DNA from: Trebouxia sp. TZW2008
Lineage: Eukaryota; Chlorophyta; Trebouxiophyceae; Trebouxiales; Trebouxiaceae
Reading direction: 5' to 3'
Length of the DNA stretch: 64,000 bases
Assembly: GCA_002118135.1 (NCBI GenBank)
Contig: BDIU01000360.1
Span: forward strand, 62,001 to 126,000
Shown: positions 1-10,200 of the stretch, in pieces
Numbering within the stretch: the first letter of the stretch is position 1
How the letters are laid out: every line of letters begins with the position of its first letter
Notes under the pieces: generated by a model
Seen by the model: only the letters and a program-made list of their open reading frames with translations
Database searches by the model: none
Told to the model about the DNA's origin: nothing
Made by a program: the position numbers and the translations under genes

Positions 1-115
1 AATTTTCATCAGCTTCTCCCCACAGAGGCGTTTGTTTTGTTTTATGATGGCATACACTTTTCTCTTTTTTTGTGTTTTTGACAGCAGACATGCAGTCACT
101 CATACTTGAGCTACT

Positions 116-660
116 CTTGTCAGAGACGGCAGCTTGAAGCAAGTGTGTTCAATGGTCTTCTATTTCTGCGTGTTGCAGAGATCTTGTGACCAGAAGACCA
201 TCATCGTTGCTGCCTGATGCAGTCAAGCTTGTGACTTCTTTCTGATTCTTGCAATCTTTTGGCTCTTTTTCAAAACGACATAGACTTGTCTTTCGCAGTA
301 CTGTTGACAGCAACCCCGCATTGATTGGGGTTTGTGCTACCTTTGTGAGAGCTGCCAGCTTGAAGCGGGTGGTGTTCATGTCTAAGGTGCCATCATCAAA
401 TTCGGCCGCTTCTAGGATTCTTGTGACCAGGAGACCGTCATCCTCGCCTGCTTCAGTCAAGCTTGTGTCTTCTTTTTGGGCTTCTTCGTCTCTCATAGCT
501 GACACAGAACTTGCAACTTCAGCAGCAGTGACGGCAGCTGCAACAGAGACACACGAGTCAAGCTGTCACTAAAACGCAGTGCATAACAGCGTGACAGCAG
601 CATCATTGCTGCTGCAGTAAAGCTTGTGTGATCTTTTTGACCTTCATCGCCTCTCATAGA
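116..660 (-). repeat. Three tandem copies around the 341-498 exon of the SAP gene
   Basis: The intact exon (341-498) encodes an acidic peptide with the core EAGEDDGLLVTRILEAAEF. A downstream copy (about 116-290) keeps the core as NDDGLLVTRSLQHAEIED but its donor position reads AG instead of GT and a stop follows. A shorter copy of the exon 5' end lies upstream near 600-659. Offsets are 225 nt (donor side) and 161 n (acceptor side), counted in nucleotides. Confidence 0.7.
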
Positions 661-3600
661 TGATGCAGAACTTGCAGCTTAAGCATCGTGACAGCAGCTG
701 CAACAGGCAACCCCTGAGCAAAGGCTTGAGTCAGAAGCATGGCTCAGCGCAACAAGATACGGCAACAGTGTTCTTCTTCAAGAGCAACAAGATCAGCTAT
801 ACTGTGTTGCAAGACACAACATTGATGGCAGGCAACATCAGTAGACGTCAGTTGCAGCATTGACTTGAAGTGTATCACTAGAAAATGCATTGTGACTGTG
901 TTGCAGAAAGGGTTTCCTTTCCACAAACAACATGTTATAAAAGTGAAGATCCAAAACGGTGTAACATATCACAAAAGTCACAGCTGAAGCAAGCATTTTT
1001 ACATAACTAATGTTTTTCAGCAAAAATCACTAGCAATCAGCAGATGAAGGCAATGAGCAACTCATGCCTAATAGGAGCCTAAACCCCATGTGCCTTGACA
1101 GCTGGTGGTTTGCAAACCTTCCAATTCCTGAGCTTGCATCAGACTCACAAGTCATCCATCATCCTTTACACAGCGACCACATGAGTGTCTGTGCAAACTG
1201 ACTTGTATGCTGTTCACACGTTGTCCATACACATGGACCTGGCATTGACAGTTGGCAGATCACTGACCTTCAAGTTCTCGGGCACGAATCAGGCTCACAA
1301 GATCATCCTTAGAATAGCTGTCAGACACCATGCCTAACTCTCGCGCTCTGGCCTCCAGCTCGTTCTGCACAATCACATGATGCCCTCAATGCTTGCTAGG
1401 GCAATGGTCTGTGGTGACAGGTAAACAGGCTGGATTAGATGTGTACCTCAGTGTAGGCTTGCAACTGCTCTACAGAGCTCACATGGTCAGCCGGTTCCCA
1501 ACTGGATGTTTGATGCATCAGATCCAAAACGGATGGGCTTATTTCAACAGGTGCAGGATAGCAACATTGTCTACAAGCATGCCATGTTGACACAGGTAAA
1601 CACGCTGAGATAGCCTTGTGCAAGAGAAGGCAGGTCAGGGCAGGGCAGGGCACGGCATCAAGGCATGGCACTAGGGCGGGGCACTAGCGGTTTTCACAGC
1701 ACAGCGCACTAGGGCAGGGCAGGGCAGGGCACTTCTCAAGGACACTAAGGCATGCTTGACTGGCCGTGGTTGTACACATAGAGGCAAGGTGTGTACCTCA
1801 CTGCAGGGCTTGCAACGGCTCTACAGTGCTGAGTCTATCGGCCAATTCCTAAATGAATGTTGGGCTTGTCAGATCAGGCACAGACGACCCTGTCTCAACA
1901 GATACAGGATAGCAACGTGGTCTATATGCATGTTGCATCACGCTGCTGACATCACACAGGCATTGTGGCATGTTGACTTGAGGATGCTGAAGTAGTTGTG
2001 TACCTCACTGTAAGCTTGCAACTGCTCTACAGAGCTCACACGGTCAGCCGGTTCCCAACTAGATGTTTGATTTGTCAAATCAGGAACAGCTGGCCCTCTC
2101 TCGACAGGTGCAGCGTTCTGGCGGGAGTTCTTGGCCGGAAAGTTCATTGCTTCCAGGATTTGCGCTTCGGTGGCTGCAGCAGTGCATATGCAGAAATGTT
2201 GAAAACATATTCAACTTTTGTTGGTGATTAGCTGACTTCAGTCTGCTGTTTGAGCTGTCACATCAGCAATGCACATATTCATGTTTTCCACAAAATTTAG
2301 AGACAGGTTCTTAGAAATCATTCATTTCAGAATGGCTGACCTGTGCCAACTGTGTTGTGAAGGTTGTTGGCCAGAACAGCTTTGCTTCCTCTTCTTGACA
2401 GCCCCGCAGCACCGCACCTCCTTCTGAGCTCCTCCTACAAACCAGCATGCACACTTGAGCCTTCACCACAAAATGCTGAGATGGATGCGCTGTATGCCGA
2501 CCTATGCATAGATGACCCGGACCCTATGAATGTGTGACTAATGAACCTGCATGTCTAGCACTATAAGCACAGATCAGAATGCTGAATGACACACAGTGTA
2601 GAAGAGTGAATTGGGCAAGCTATGAAAGCTGTTCAAGAGTGGGCAAAACCATGGCATGCAGTGTGATTATGATTCAATGAGTCATTTTGGAATCCATGCA
2701 TGTATGATTAGTGATTGTGCATGCATGACGCGTTACTCACTGATGTGCAACCCATACCCCATGCATGCATGACCCATGACTCAAGCATCTCTGTTCTGTA
2801 AGCCTGCACGTATGCCCCATAACCCCGCAAATGCAGCTCAAAACGGTCAGGTCAAAATGGCAATGTTTTGGCTTTCAGCTGCCTAGAGCCCGGAGCGTTC
2901 AAGTATTCTGCTCAATTTGCTTGTGATGCAACTGCATCCTGGCATTTTCAAGGGCAAATTATGGCTGTGCAAATTGACCAAGGCAGACCATGGCCGGTGC
3001 GAGGCAAAGTGCATTTGATAGCATGAAGCGACTGATGTCACACATAAGTTGTGTGGCACAGGATACATGTAGACGGCCTGCTGCTACCTTGGGCTATATC
3101 TGCTAGATTGCACATTGAGGAATGAACTGTTGTGGTGGGATCAATGAATCAGCATACGTAATGCTCACACAACGCGTTATCTGTGACGTTTGCGAGCACA
3201 GATCCCTGACATGTAGTGCAAACTGTGAAATACGCAAAGCATTGGCACCACAACACCTCAGTACATTGGAGGAACAATTGCTAAAATGGAGGGGGCATAC
3301 CCTAGGCAATGCCATCAGCAGGTCGTACGCCTCTTCATCTGCTGCATCTGCAAAATGTGGCCTTTCCTCAACGTCTTCTTCATCTGAAGGGCTCTCATCT
3401 GATGCACTGGCATCTGCAGCAGTGGCAATGCAAGAGTGATCATCAACGCCAGAATGGATGGCGCTGAGACAGAGCATTGCTGCCTCAGTGCCCCTTCACA
3501 ACAAGTGCAGCATGCTTCCAAGCAGGAAAGAGGCTGTTTGCCTTATTGCACGTTTACAGAACTCATGATGTGACTCATTGCGGTTTGATGCAGTGAGATA

Positions 3601-4756
3601 TGAATCTATTTGACATGATCAAAAAGCAGCAAGCTTGAGCATTGTGCGTCCGTCTGCCCTCAGTGACAAAGTGTGGCGTGTACATGAGGACATGAAGCAC
3701 TCACGCGTTACAGCTGCTGGCATTTGGAATCTGAGTGCATGCAGGCATGAACAAGCAAAGCTGGCAGGTGGGAATGCAATCATTCATTCCAAGTCGCTGT
3801 GTGATCGACGTACCAAAATTCATTTAGACATAAACAAGCAAAGCTGGCAGCAGTCATTCATGCAACGCAATTGTTCATTGCACGCAGCTCTGTGATTGAC
3901 GCACCAATATCCATACAGACATAAACAAGCAAAGCTGGCAGCTATCATTGATGCAATGCAGTTACTCTTTCCATGCAACTGTGTGGTTGACGCACCAAAA
4001 TTCATGGTCTCCAGCAAGCTCTTAGCCAGCTCCTCCTTGGTTCTTGACTTCGATAGACCAACAGCCAGACACTGCTTCTGCAAATCAGACTGCATAGCAA
4101 AGACAAGGTAATCGTCAGAGCATGATCCTGTTCGCTTGCATCCCTTCCAAACTGGCAGGATGATGAAGTGAACTGGCTGCAATTATTGCTGAGCTGCTCA
4201 TGCTGTTCCTTGACGCAGTCATGATGTGACCTTGCGGCAACAGGTTGAAGCAGCCTTTGACAATATGCAGATGAACAGAAAAAAAGGTCTGATTGGGGAA
4301 TGTATCTTGCACACAATGTCTTTAGCTCGGGCAGGTAGCAAGATGCCGCATGCTGCAATTCATCTGGTGAGGCGAATTTTGCCATTTATGCTTTCGACTT
4401 GCACAACATTTGCACAGTTGTTTGACAATGACTGTACCCTTGAAAGTGTCATTAGCTCTTCATAGGTTGGCTGCAGTTCTGTGTTGTCTGGATTATTGTC
4501 ACCTACTACATCTGACAGAGCCTGCAAAAGTGGCAAAGAAGGGCTGAGCTTATACTAACCTGACTATGCATACTGCACATATCTGCAAAGCTTGTTCCTC
4601 ACCATCAAGACTAGCGTCAGGAACATTTACAAACATGCATGCCGGCGCCAGCACACATGGCATGCAGCAGGCCTGTTGCATCTCACATGTATAGAATGGG
4701 TACTTACCTTGTCCTGAGAAGCCTTTGTGGCAAGTCTCCTTCGTCTGTATGGTGAG
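341..4756 (-). CDS. Multi-SAP-domain protein, partial (continues beyond the left edge; 5' end unresolved)
   Basis: Exons on the minus strand in coding order: 4708-4756 (weak), 4438-4521, 4311-4352, 3996-4077, 3301-3413, 2341-2434, 2004-2173, 1268-1364, 341-498; phases agree across all junctions after the first. Three SAP-like helix-turn-helix motifs are split by introns: one joining LPELKTLC to KQCLAVGLSKSRTKEEL, one at EELRRRCGAAGLSRRGSK, and one at NELEARARELGMVS followed by SKDDLVSLIRAREL. Between them lie acidic stretches such as SDESPSDEEDVEE. SAP motifs usually bind DNA or RNA in nuclear proteins, so a chromatin or RNA role is inferred. The 4311 donor is GC (TGT|GCAAGA). The first exons probably lie in the CpG-rich stretch near 5.0-5.26 kb, but I could not join them. 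I do not recognise the orthologue. Confidence 0.6.
1128..1364 (-). repeat. Donor-side second copy of the third SAP exon
   Basis: The intact exon (1268-1364) ends in ARELEG before a GTCAGT donor. A copy of its 3' half ends at 1128, 140 nt downstream, with a GTTTGC donor. It reads LVSLMQAQELEG but carries a stop just before that core, so it is a decayed copy. Confidence 0.65.
1447..2173 (-). repeat. Three donor-side copies of the SAP-gene exon at 2004-2173
   Basis: The intact exon ends in SSVEQLQAYSE at donor 2004. Copies of the 3' half end at 1797 and 1447, each followed by GTACAC like the original. The 1447 copy is still open (SSWEPADHVSSVEQLQAYTE); the 1797 copy has stops. A GGGCAG-rich low-complexity stretch (about 1635-1740) sits between the two copies. 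Confidence 0.7.
3814..4077 (-). repeat. Three donor-side copies of the first SAP exon, exact 91-nt period
   Basis: The intact exon is 3996-4077. Its 3' end plus following intron recurs with donors at 3905 and 3814, exactly 91 nt apart each time. All three keep a GT donor (GTGCGT, GTGCGT, GTACGT). The intron part includes the shared stretch GCCAGCTTTGCTTGTT. Confidence 0.8.
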
Positions 4757-6189
4757 CTGAATGGCAGGCATGGGTAGCTTGAAAAGGCATGGCTACGCCT
4801 GGCCATTGGCCATGAGGAGCAAGGTCGCATACTTTCAACCTGGGTTGAACACAGCAAACTCTTTGCCATGGCTGGGGAATCCTTGGACGCATGCAATTGC
4901 ATACAGCGGCAACACGGCTGCAAGAAGCACTGATCAATTCTGGAGAATGCGCACGGCACCTTCCGCTGGAACGGTTCGATGGCTTGCATGCATTTTGGCC
5001 TATGCTGGGACGGTTGCCAGCAAAAAGATATGCGTTGCGTCAGGCCGAGCATCCCTGGAAACAGCGTTTGGAACAAGCTCCACAATGTTTGTACACCTGT
5101 TATAAGTGCTAGAGAAACAGTCGCAACCCGCAAGTCGACACGCGAGCAAAGCGCAAACTAGTCTCAGGAGCTGGCGAGTGATGGTCGACGGGCCAGACTG
5201 TTTCTTGCGCAGTGCTCGAAAGCAGCAACATCGCAGTCGAGTGCAGTGCATGCCGATGAAGAAGCATGCAGCATTTGCTGCATGAACTCCAAAGAAGTTC
5301 GACTTTGTGATGCCACAATCACAGAGTCGTTGCAGTCATCGTGGTTCGCAAGCATGGCAAATTCCATAGCTGCGCATGATGTGTGAGACAATGTACAGCT
5401 GTAAACCTGTCCGCCTGCATTGCACACTCACCCCGAACATCATTCTTCAAGGTCCTGCAAATCATATGAGAAATTCATGCTGACTGCTACAGCTGCAGGC
5501 TAGCATGCACCTGGATACAATGTTGAAATTGGTAGATCGCCAGAAAGTGACAGTCAACTGTCATGCAAGTGTACTCATGCAATATGATTACCGGCTCTGC
5601 ACAACAGATCTCTGCCAGGAAGCAAGACTGCACATTTGTGAGAGGATTGTGCCCTTCAGTGCTGCGAGAGACTCGGCGCTGCGCATTGCCACGGTTGCTT
5701 GGTCAAAACTGACCTGCTGGAGACGAAGACAAGGGGTGTCAGTGAAGCAAGACTGATGAAGAAGATGTAGAGGTTTGAGTTGCTAGCGTAGCTGATCACT
5801 GAAATAGTTAATCTGGCCTCTACAGGGGCTGTGAGAATTCGGGGGTTGCCCACACTATGTGTGTAGGTTTGCAGGGCAGTTTGTGTGGGCTACACTAGAA
5901 TGTACTGATATAAAGGCAAATTTATGTGGGGTGCCCGGTTTTGGGTGCTCCCACCCCCCCAGGGGAAGCAGGGGGTGCAGAGGCCCGCTGATCAGCCACT
6001 CGAGAGGCCACCCCATGCAGGGAGCCTTTCTGGGCACAATGAGCCACGTTCTTGAGCAACGTTGCACATTCCACTGAGCTGTAGTGGTGCTGGTAGCAAT
6101 TCGCATGGCAGACATGGGCTGCCCATCTTGCCCATCTAGCAACAGCCCATGTTGTGTCCATGCACTTAACCGCTCTACATGTATTTCAG
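4757..6189. other. Unassigned stretch upstream of the SAP gene
   Basis: No convincing gene model. 5000-5260 is clearly richer in CpG than its surroundings and probably holds the promoter and first exon(s) of the minus-strand SAP gene; a minus-strand open stretch there contains NIVELVPNAVSRDARPD but I could not splice it. 5430-6189 shows nothing I can support, apart from a C- and G-run-rich patch near 5930-6020. Confidence 0.4.
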
Positions 6190-7266
6190 AGATGGCTGTC
6201 TTGGCGACCCATCTGGAGGATGAAGGCTTGACTTCCACCAGTCTGCAACCTGGCTGGCATGGACTGCACCTAATGCATGCATGCACTTGACATCACTGTA
6301 TGCCCTGCAGAGACGGTGGTGTTGGGAAATGCTGTGAAGGACAAAGCTTTCACCTTCATCGCTCTGCATCCTGGCTGGCATGCATTGCACCTAATGCATG
6401 CATGCACTTGACATCACTTTATGCTCTGCAGAGATATCTGTGGTGGCAATTGATGTGGAAGATGATGGCTTCACCTTGATTGCTGTGCAACCTGGCTGGC
6501 ATGGATTGCTCATAATACATGCATGCACTTGACATCACTGTATGCTCTGCAGAGATATCTGTCTTGGCAATTGATGTGAAAGATGATGGCTTCACCTTGA
6601 TTGCTGTGCAACCTGGCTGGCATGGATTGCTCATAATACATGCATGCACTCGACATCACTTTGTATCTTGCAGAGGTGGCTGTTGTGTTCAATGGCCTGA
6701 TGCGTGATGGCCATGCCGTCATTGCACTGCTTCCTGGCCAAAAAGAATTGCTCGTGATACATTCGTGCGCTTGACGCCACTTCATGTGCTGCAGAGACAG
6801 CCGTTGTAGCAAATCAACCGAAGAACATAGGCATCACCCTAATCCCTCTGCGTTCTGGCTGGCATGGGTTGACTATGATACAGTCATGCACTTGACGACA
6901 ATTTATGTCCTGCAGGGACAGCCGTCTTGGCAAATGATTTCAACGACAATGGCTTCACCTTCACAGCTCTGCATCCTGGCTGGCACGGACTGCTTATGCT
7001 ACATTCACGCGCTTGACAACACTTCATGTCTTGCAGAGACAGCGGTCTTGGCAAATGATCTGAAGTGAGAGGGTTTCACTTTCATTGCCCTGCATCCTGG
7101 CTGGGTTGAGACAGACATGGGAAAACTTGCCGGGCCAAAACTGGGGGGGTCCCCACCCCTCAAGCCCCCAGGCAGCATTGCCAGCCAGCACAAGGTCATC
7201 TTTGGGTTGACTAAAAACCAAAATGGACAGTTCCTTGACTGGGAAGGCAACAAGATGGACTACTGA
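6190..7266 (+). pseudogene. Orphan array of eight SDR terminal-exon copies, broken
   Basis: Eight copies of the start of a short-chain dehydrogenase last exon begin at 6190, 6311, 6432, 6553, 6674, 6795, 6916 and 7037, each after an AG acceptor (mostly TGCAG) and each exactly 121 nt from the last. The landmark TGGCTGG, or its decayed equivalent, keeps the same spacing. Only the eighth copy continues through the rest of the exon (ALHPGWVETDMG to a TGA at 7264-7266), and it has an in-frame TGA at 7066-7068. No exons 1-3 (no nucleotide-binding or catalytic motif) and no CpG-rich start are visible upstream. The sequence closely matches the last exon of the intact SDR at 13872-14101, so this looks like a detached, amplified and decayed duplicate. 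Confidence 0.85.
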
Positions 7267-8825
7267 CAAAACGTGTGGCAGTCAAGCAAATTGGGTACTG
7301 AAGTCAAAGCGGCTTAAGTTCAATGTCCGACATTATTAAAAAGACGGTCTTTTACTTGGTCAATGCTCCAGCATTATTCAACAAGGATAATCTGCGGCCC
7401 AAGTTGGCAAAGATTTTGACATTGTTTGCGGCACTTGATTGTGTTGCTAGCTAGCTGCAACACAATCAAGTGCCGGAATTGGGCAATTCGCACAGGGCTA
7501 CTTGCGTGCAGCAACAACTGGCTAAACTGTGGTGAACAGAATGAAAAGGTTGCATGATATGAGTATTTGTGCTCATCTGCAGTGACTGGGTCAGTAGTGC
7601 TAAGAATATTGTGAAGATACTGCTCAGGATAATGTTTTGCAGCCTTACAAGGCGGATTTCATGGTGCCTTTGCAATTATGGATCAGGGCAAAGTTTACTT
7701 GATGAAACAGACTGATCTATTAACACTGGCATACATGTCAGCTGCTTCTTCACAAGACAAGTTGGCTCAGCTTCCATCAATGTGAATGTTGACTCAAGGT
7801 GATTGTTGGCGCCTGATGACAACAGTGGAGTATTTGGTGCAAGCACGCTTGATTTTGATGTGCCTCACAACAATTGACCAAAGTCGTGGACGGTGTGTTG
7901 GGCTTCTGACTTTCTCCTGTTCTGTTGTGTATCCTGAGGAAAGCTGTATTGATAGATTCGCCTGAGAGAGAGAGTTTTACAAGTTTTGGCCAGCATGTAC
8001 CCTCAAAATTGCCAATTTACTGTGTAGCACTGAGATGATGTAAGTCTATTGTGCCAACAACTGGCAGCTCGAAACGCTGGAACAAAAGGCAAAACATCGC
8101 CCCAACGCCTACAATATAGCAGCAAGTGTGAACCCCCCAGCTTGCATAAACAACAAGCCAGTCCCAAAAGTCAAACTGCTGTGAAACAAGTGCCCATACT
8201 AAGCTGGGTGCTCAAGCCAGCAAATTGCAAGCCCTGACAACCTCACCCAAACAAAACCAGATTGATGAGACTGCAGCAAAGCACAATGCGCACAAGGTGA
8301 CCATGAGACACCCAGTAGGACAAATTAGCCCACGCTGAGCAGGCTTTGATCATGATATCAGCAACTCGCCGATTTGTCTCCCTATCTAGCTTGCACCAGG
8401 TAACTCTGTTGCTTGCTAGGACCAGGCAAGCCTGTTGTACGAGGAGTTGTATCGCTGACTCGAATCACCCCGGTAATATCTAGGTGTGCGCTTGCTTGAA
8501 TAGCTGTCATAGTGTGCACTTCGACTTTGGGTACGCGGGTTGGCATGCTCGCACTTGTGAAGGTCACTTGCCTCGACAGGTGACTCGTGTTGAAAGTGTT
8601 GCTGGTCTTGATCGCAGACGTCATTCCAGCTGCTGCACTCAGCATCAACAGAGACAAGTCACACACAAGCCATATAGACTTCATCTGTGCTTGTGAACTG
8701 GTGGCTGTAGGCTTGCGTCTCAGAGCTATCCTAGATGCGGACAGCAGGCTGCGCATCCTCAAGCACGACGGCCCAGCCTGCCATGCATTGCTTCAGGTAC
8801 TGCAAAGTCCGGTGCACGAAGTCGT
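7267..8825. other. Intergenic stretch
   Basis: Apart from the stem-loop at 7429-7475 nothing is supportable. Short open frames at 8049-8237 and 8587-8829 have no recognisable motif. 8400-8560 is mildly CpG-richer and may be the promoter side of the zinc-ribbon gene. Confidence 0.4.
7429..7475. other. Perfect 19-bp stem-loop
   Basis: The arms 7429-7447 and 7457-7475 are exact reverse complements (left arm CGGCACTTGATTGTGTTGC) with a 9-nt loop, TAGCTAGCT. It lies about 160 nt after the broken SDR array. It could be a fold-back in a transcript or a recent inverted duplication. A perfect 19-bp stem with an 8-nt loop also occurs at 62332-62377. Confidence 0.9.
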
Positions 8826-9953
8826 TTGACGACAACCTGTGTCCCCTCTGACCGTCACACCAGGAAGGGATCACAGTCTGCCTGTGCAGGATCTTTCTTG
8901 CATCAAACAAGGCGATGCAAGGGACAGCTTAGATGCGCTTGTCATTCACTGACACAACATGACTTGCCGTCAGAAGGTCCAGACATCAGTGCCCTGGACC
9001 AGACACTGCAGCAACAATGGAATCACTCAGCCAATAAATACTTGGGCAACATTGTCATGAAAAGGTTCAGCCACAAGAAAGTGTGGTGGAAATGCGGTGA
9101 ATGTCCTGATGGGCATCCACATAACTGGCTGGCCTCGGTTCTGGACAGGAGTGTTGGCCATGGATGTCCACAGTGCTTTGGGATCAAAGTGTGCAAACAT
9201 AACTCCTTGGCCACCCTAGCTCCCAGAGCTGCGTCATACTGGGACAGCGCTAAGAATCAGAACTCAGCTGAGGAGACTGTGGCCAACAGCCCCGCCCTTG
9301 CTCACTGGGCCTGCCCTGAGTGTACGTATGAATGGACCGCGCGCATTCAAGCACGTGCCCGCAGCAACAGTGGCTGTCCAAAATGCCAAAGTCACTCATC
9401 TCGGACAAAGCGGCCCACTTTTGCTGCAAGCAATCACCACCTGCTGGAAGAATGGGATCATCCAAGAAATGCCCTGGAAGGCATCTTTCCCAACAAGATC
9501 ACCCTGGGCAGCAAAAAGCAGGTGCATTGGGTGTGCAACAAGTGCCCAGCAGGCGAACAGCATTGCTGGAAAGCCGTGGCAAGCCATAGGACTAGACCCA
9601 ACAGGCCGTCCGGCTGCCCATATTGCACAGGAAAAGCCGTTTGCAAGTGCAACAGCTTGCAGACGCTGTTCCCGCAAATTGCTGCAGAGTGGCACCCAAC
9701 GAAGAATGCCAAGACGCCTTGTGACTATGTCCGATTCTCCACCTCAAAAGCTTGGTGGTACAATGCTCGCAGAGGCAGCTGGGAACAGAGCATCGACCGT
9801 CGTACTTCTGCTGCAGTTGTCACAGCTGCCAGAAGGAAGCATTTGCAGTCTCAATCAGCCCAACAGAAAGCTGCAGCTGCTGCTGTTGTCGCAGCTGCAA
9901 GAGCAAAGCGTGCGGCATCTCAATCAGCCCAATCAAAAGCTGCAGTCAAGTGA
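8826..9953 (+). CDS. DUF4379-type zinc-ribbon repeat protein
   Basis: A single open frame of 375 codons. From about residue 60 it contains three to four repeats of a zinc-ribbon unit: a Trp-Trp/Cys-x2-Cys half (KVWWKCGEC, HWACPEC, HWVCNKC), then a second Cys-x2-Cys half (GCPQC, GCPKC, GCPYC), linked by WD or WH and NSL motifs. This matches the probable zinc-ribbon family PF14311/DUF4379, found in bacteria and expanded in some algae; the function is not established. The fourth unit has lost its first Cys pair (AWWYNARRGSWE). The last 60 residues are an Ala/Gln/Ser repeat. The ATG at 8826 is the first in frame, but the first 50 residues show no motif, so the true start or an upstream exon is uncertain. 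Confidence 0.7.
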   Translation: MTTTCVPSDRHTRKGSQSACAGSFLHQTRRCKGQLRCACHSLTQHDLPSEGPDISALDQTLQQQWNHSANKYLGNIVMKRFSHKKVWWKCGECPDGHPHNWLASVLDRSVGHGCPQCFGIKVCKHNSLATLAPRAASYWDSAKNQNSAEETVANSPALAHWACPECTYEWTARIQARARSNSGCPKCQSHSSRTKRPTFAASNHHLLEEWDHPRNALEGIFPNKITLGSKKQVHWVCNKCPAGEQHCWKAVASHRTRPNRPSGCPYCTGKAVCKCNSLQTLFPQIAAEWHPTKNAKTPCDYVRFSTSKAWWYNARRGSWEQSIDRRTSAAVVTAARRKHLQSQSAQQKAAAAAVVAAARAKRAASQSAQSKAAVK

Positions 9954-10200
9954 TTGTCGGGGTCAGCAATCATCTTCCCTTGTCAACTGCCCCGCTTCTG
10001 CTGCTGTGGCGACAGCTGCCAGAAGAAAGCATTTGCAACCTCAATGAGCCCAGCCAAAAGCTGCAAACAAGTGATTGTCCGCGTCAGCAATCATCTTCCC
10101 ATGTCAACCACAACACTTCTGCTGCTGTGGTGAGGGCTGCTAGAAGACAGTATTTGCAGTCTCAATCAGCCCAGCCAAAAGCTTCAATCATATGGTTGTT
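9787..10200 (+). repeat. Tandem Ala/Arg/Gln-coding repeat, intact at first, then frame-broken
   Basis: Four related units encode a peptide like AAVVTAARRKHLQSQSAQ. The first two are in frame with the zinc-ribbon ORF, which stops at 9953. Two further units of about 120 nt (beginning near 9955 and 10075) share TGATTGTC, GTCAGCAATCATCTTCCC and GCTGCCAGAAGAAAGCATTT-like stretches but no longer keep the frame. It looks like a once longer repetitive tail that is decaying. Confidence 0.75.

Noticed and set aside
6190..7266. Regular 121-nt repeats as a CRISPR array
   Set aside because: Units are diverged coding copies with splice acceptors, without short identical repeats and unique spacers, and the DNA is eukaryotic.
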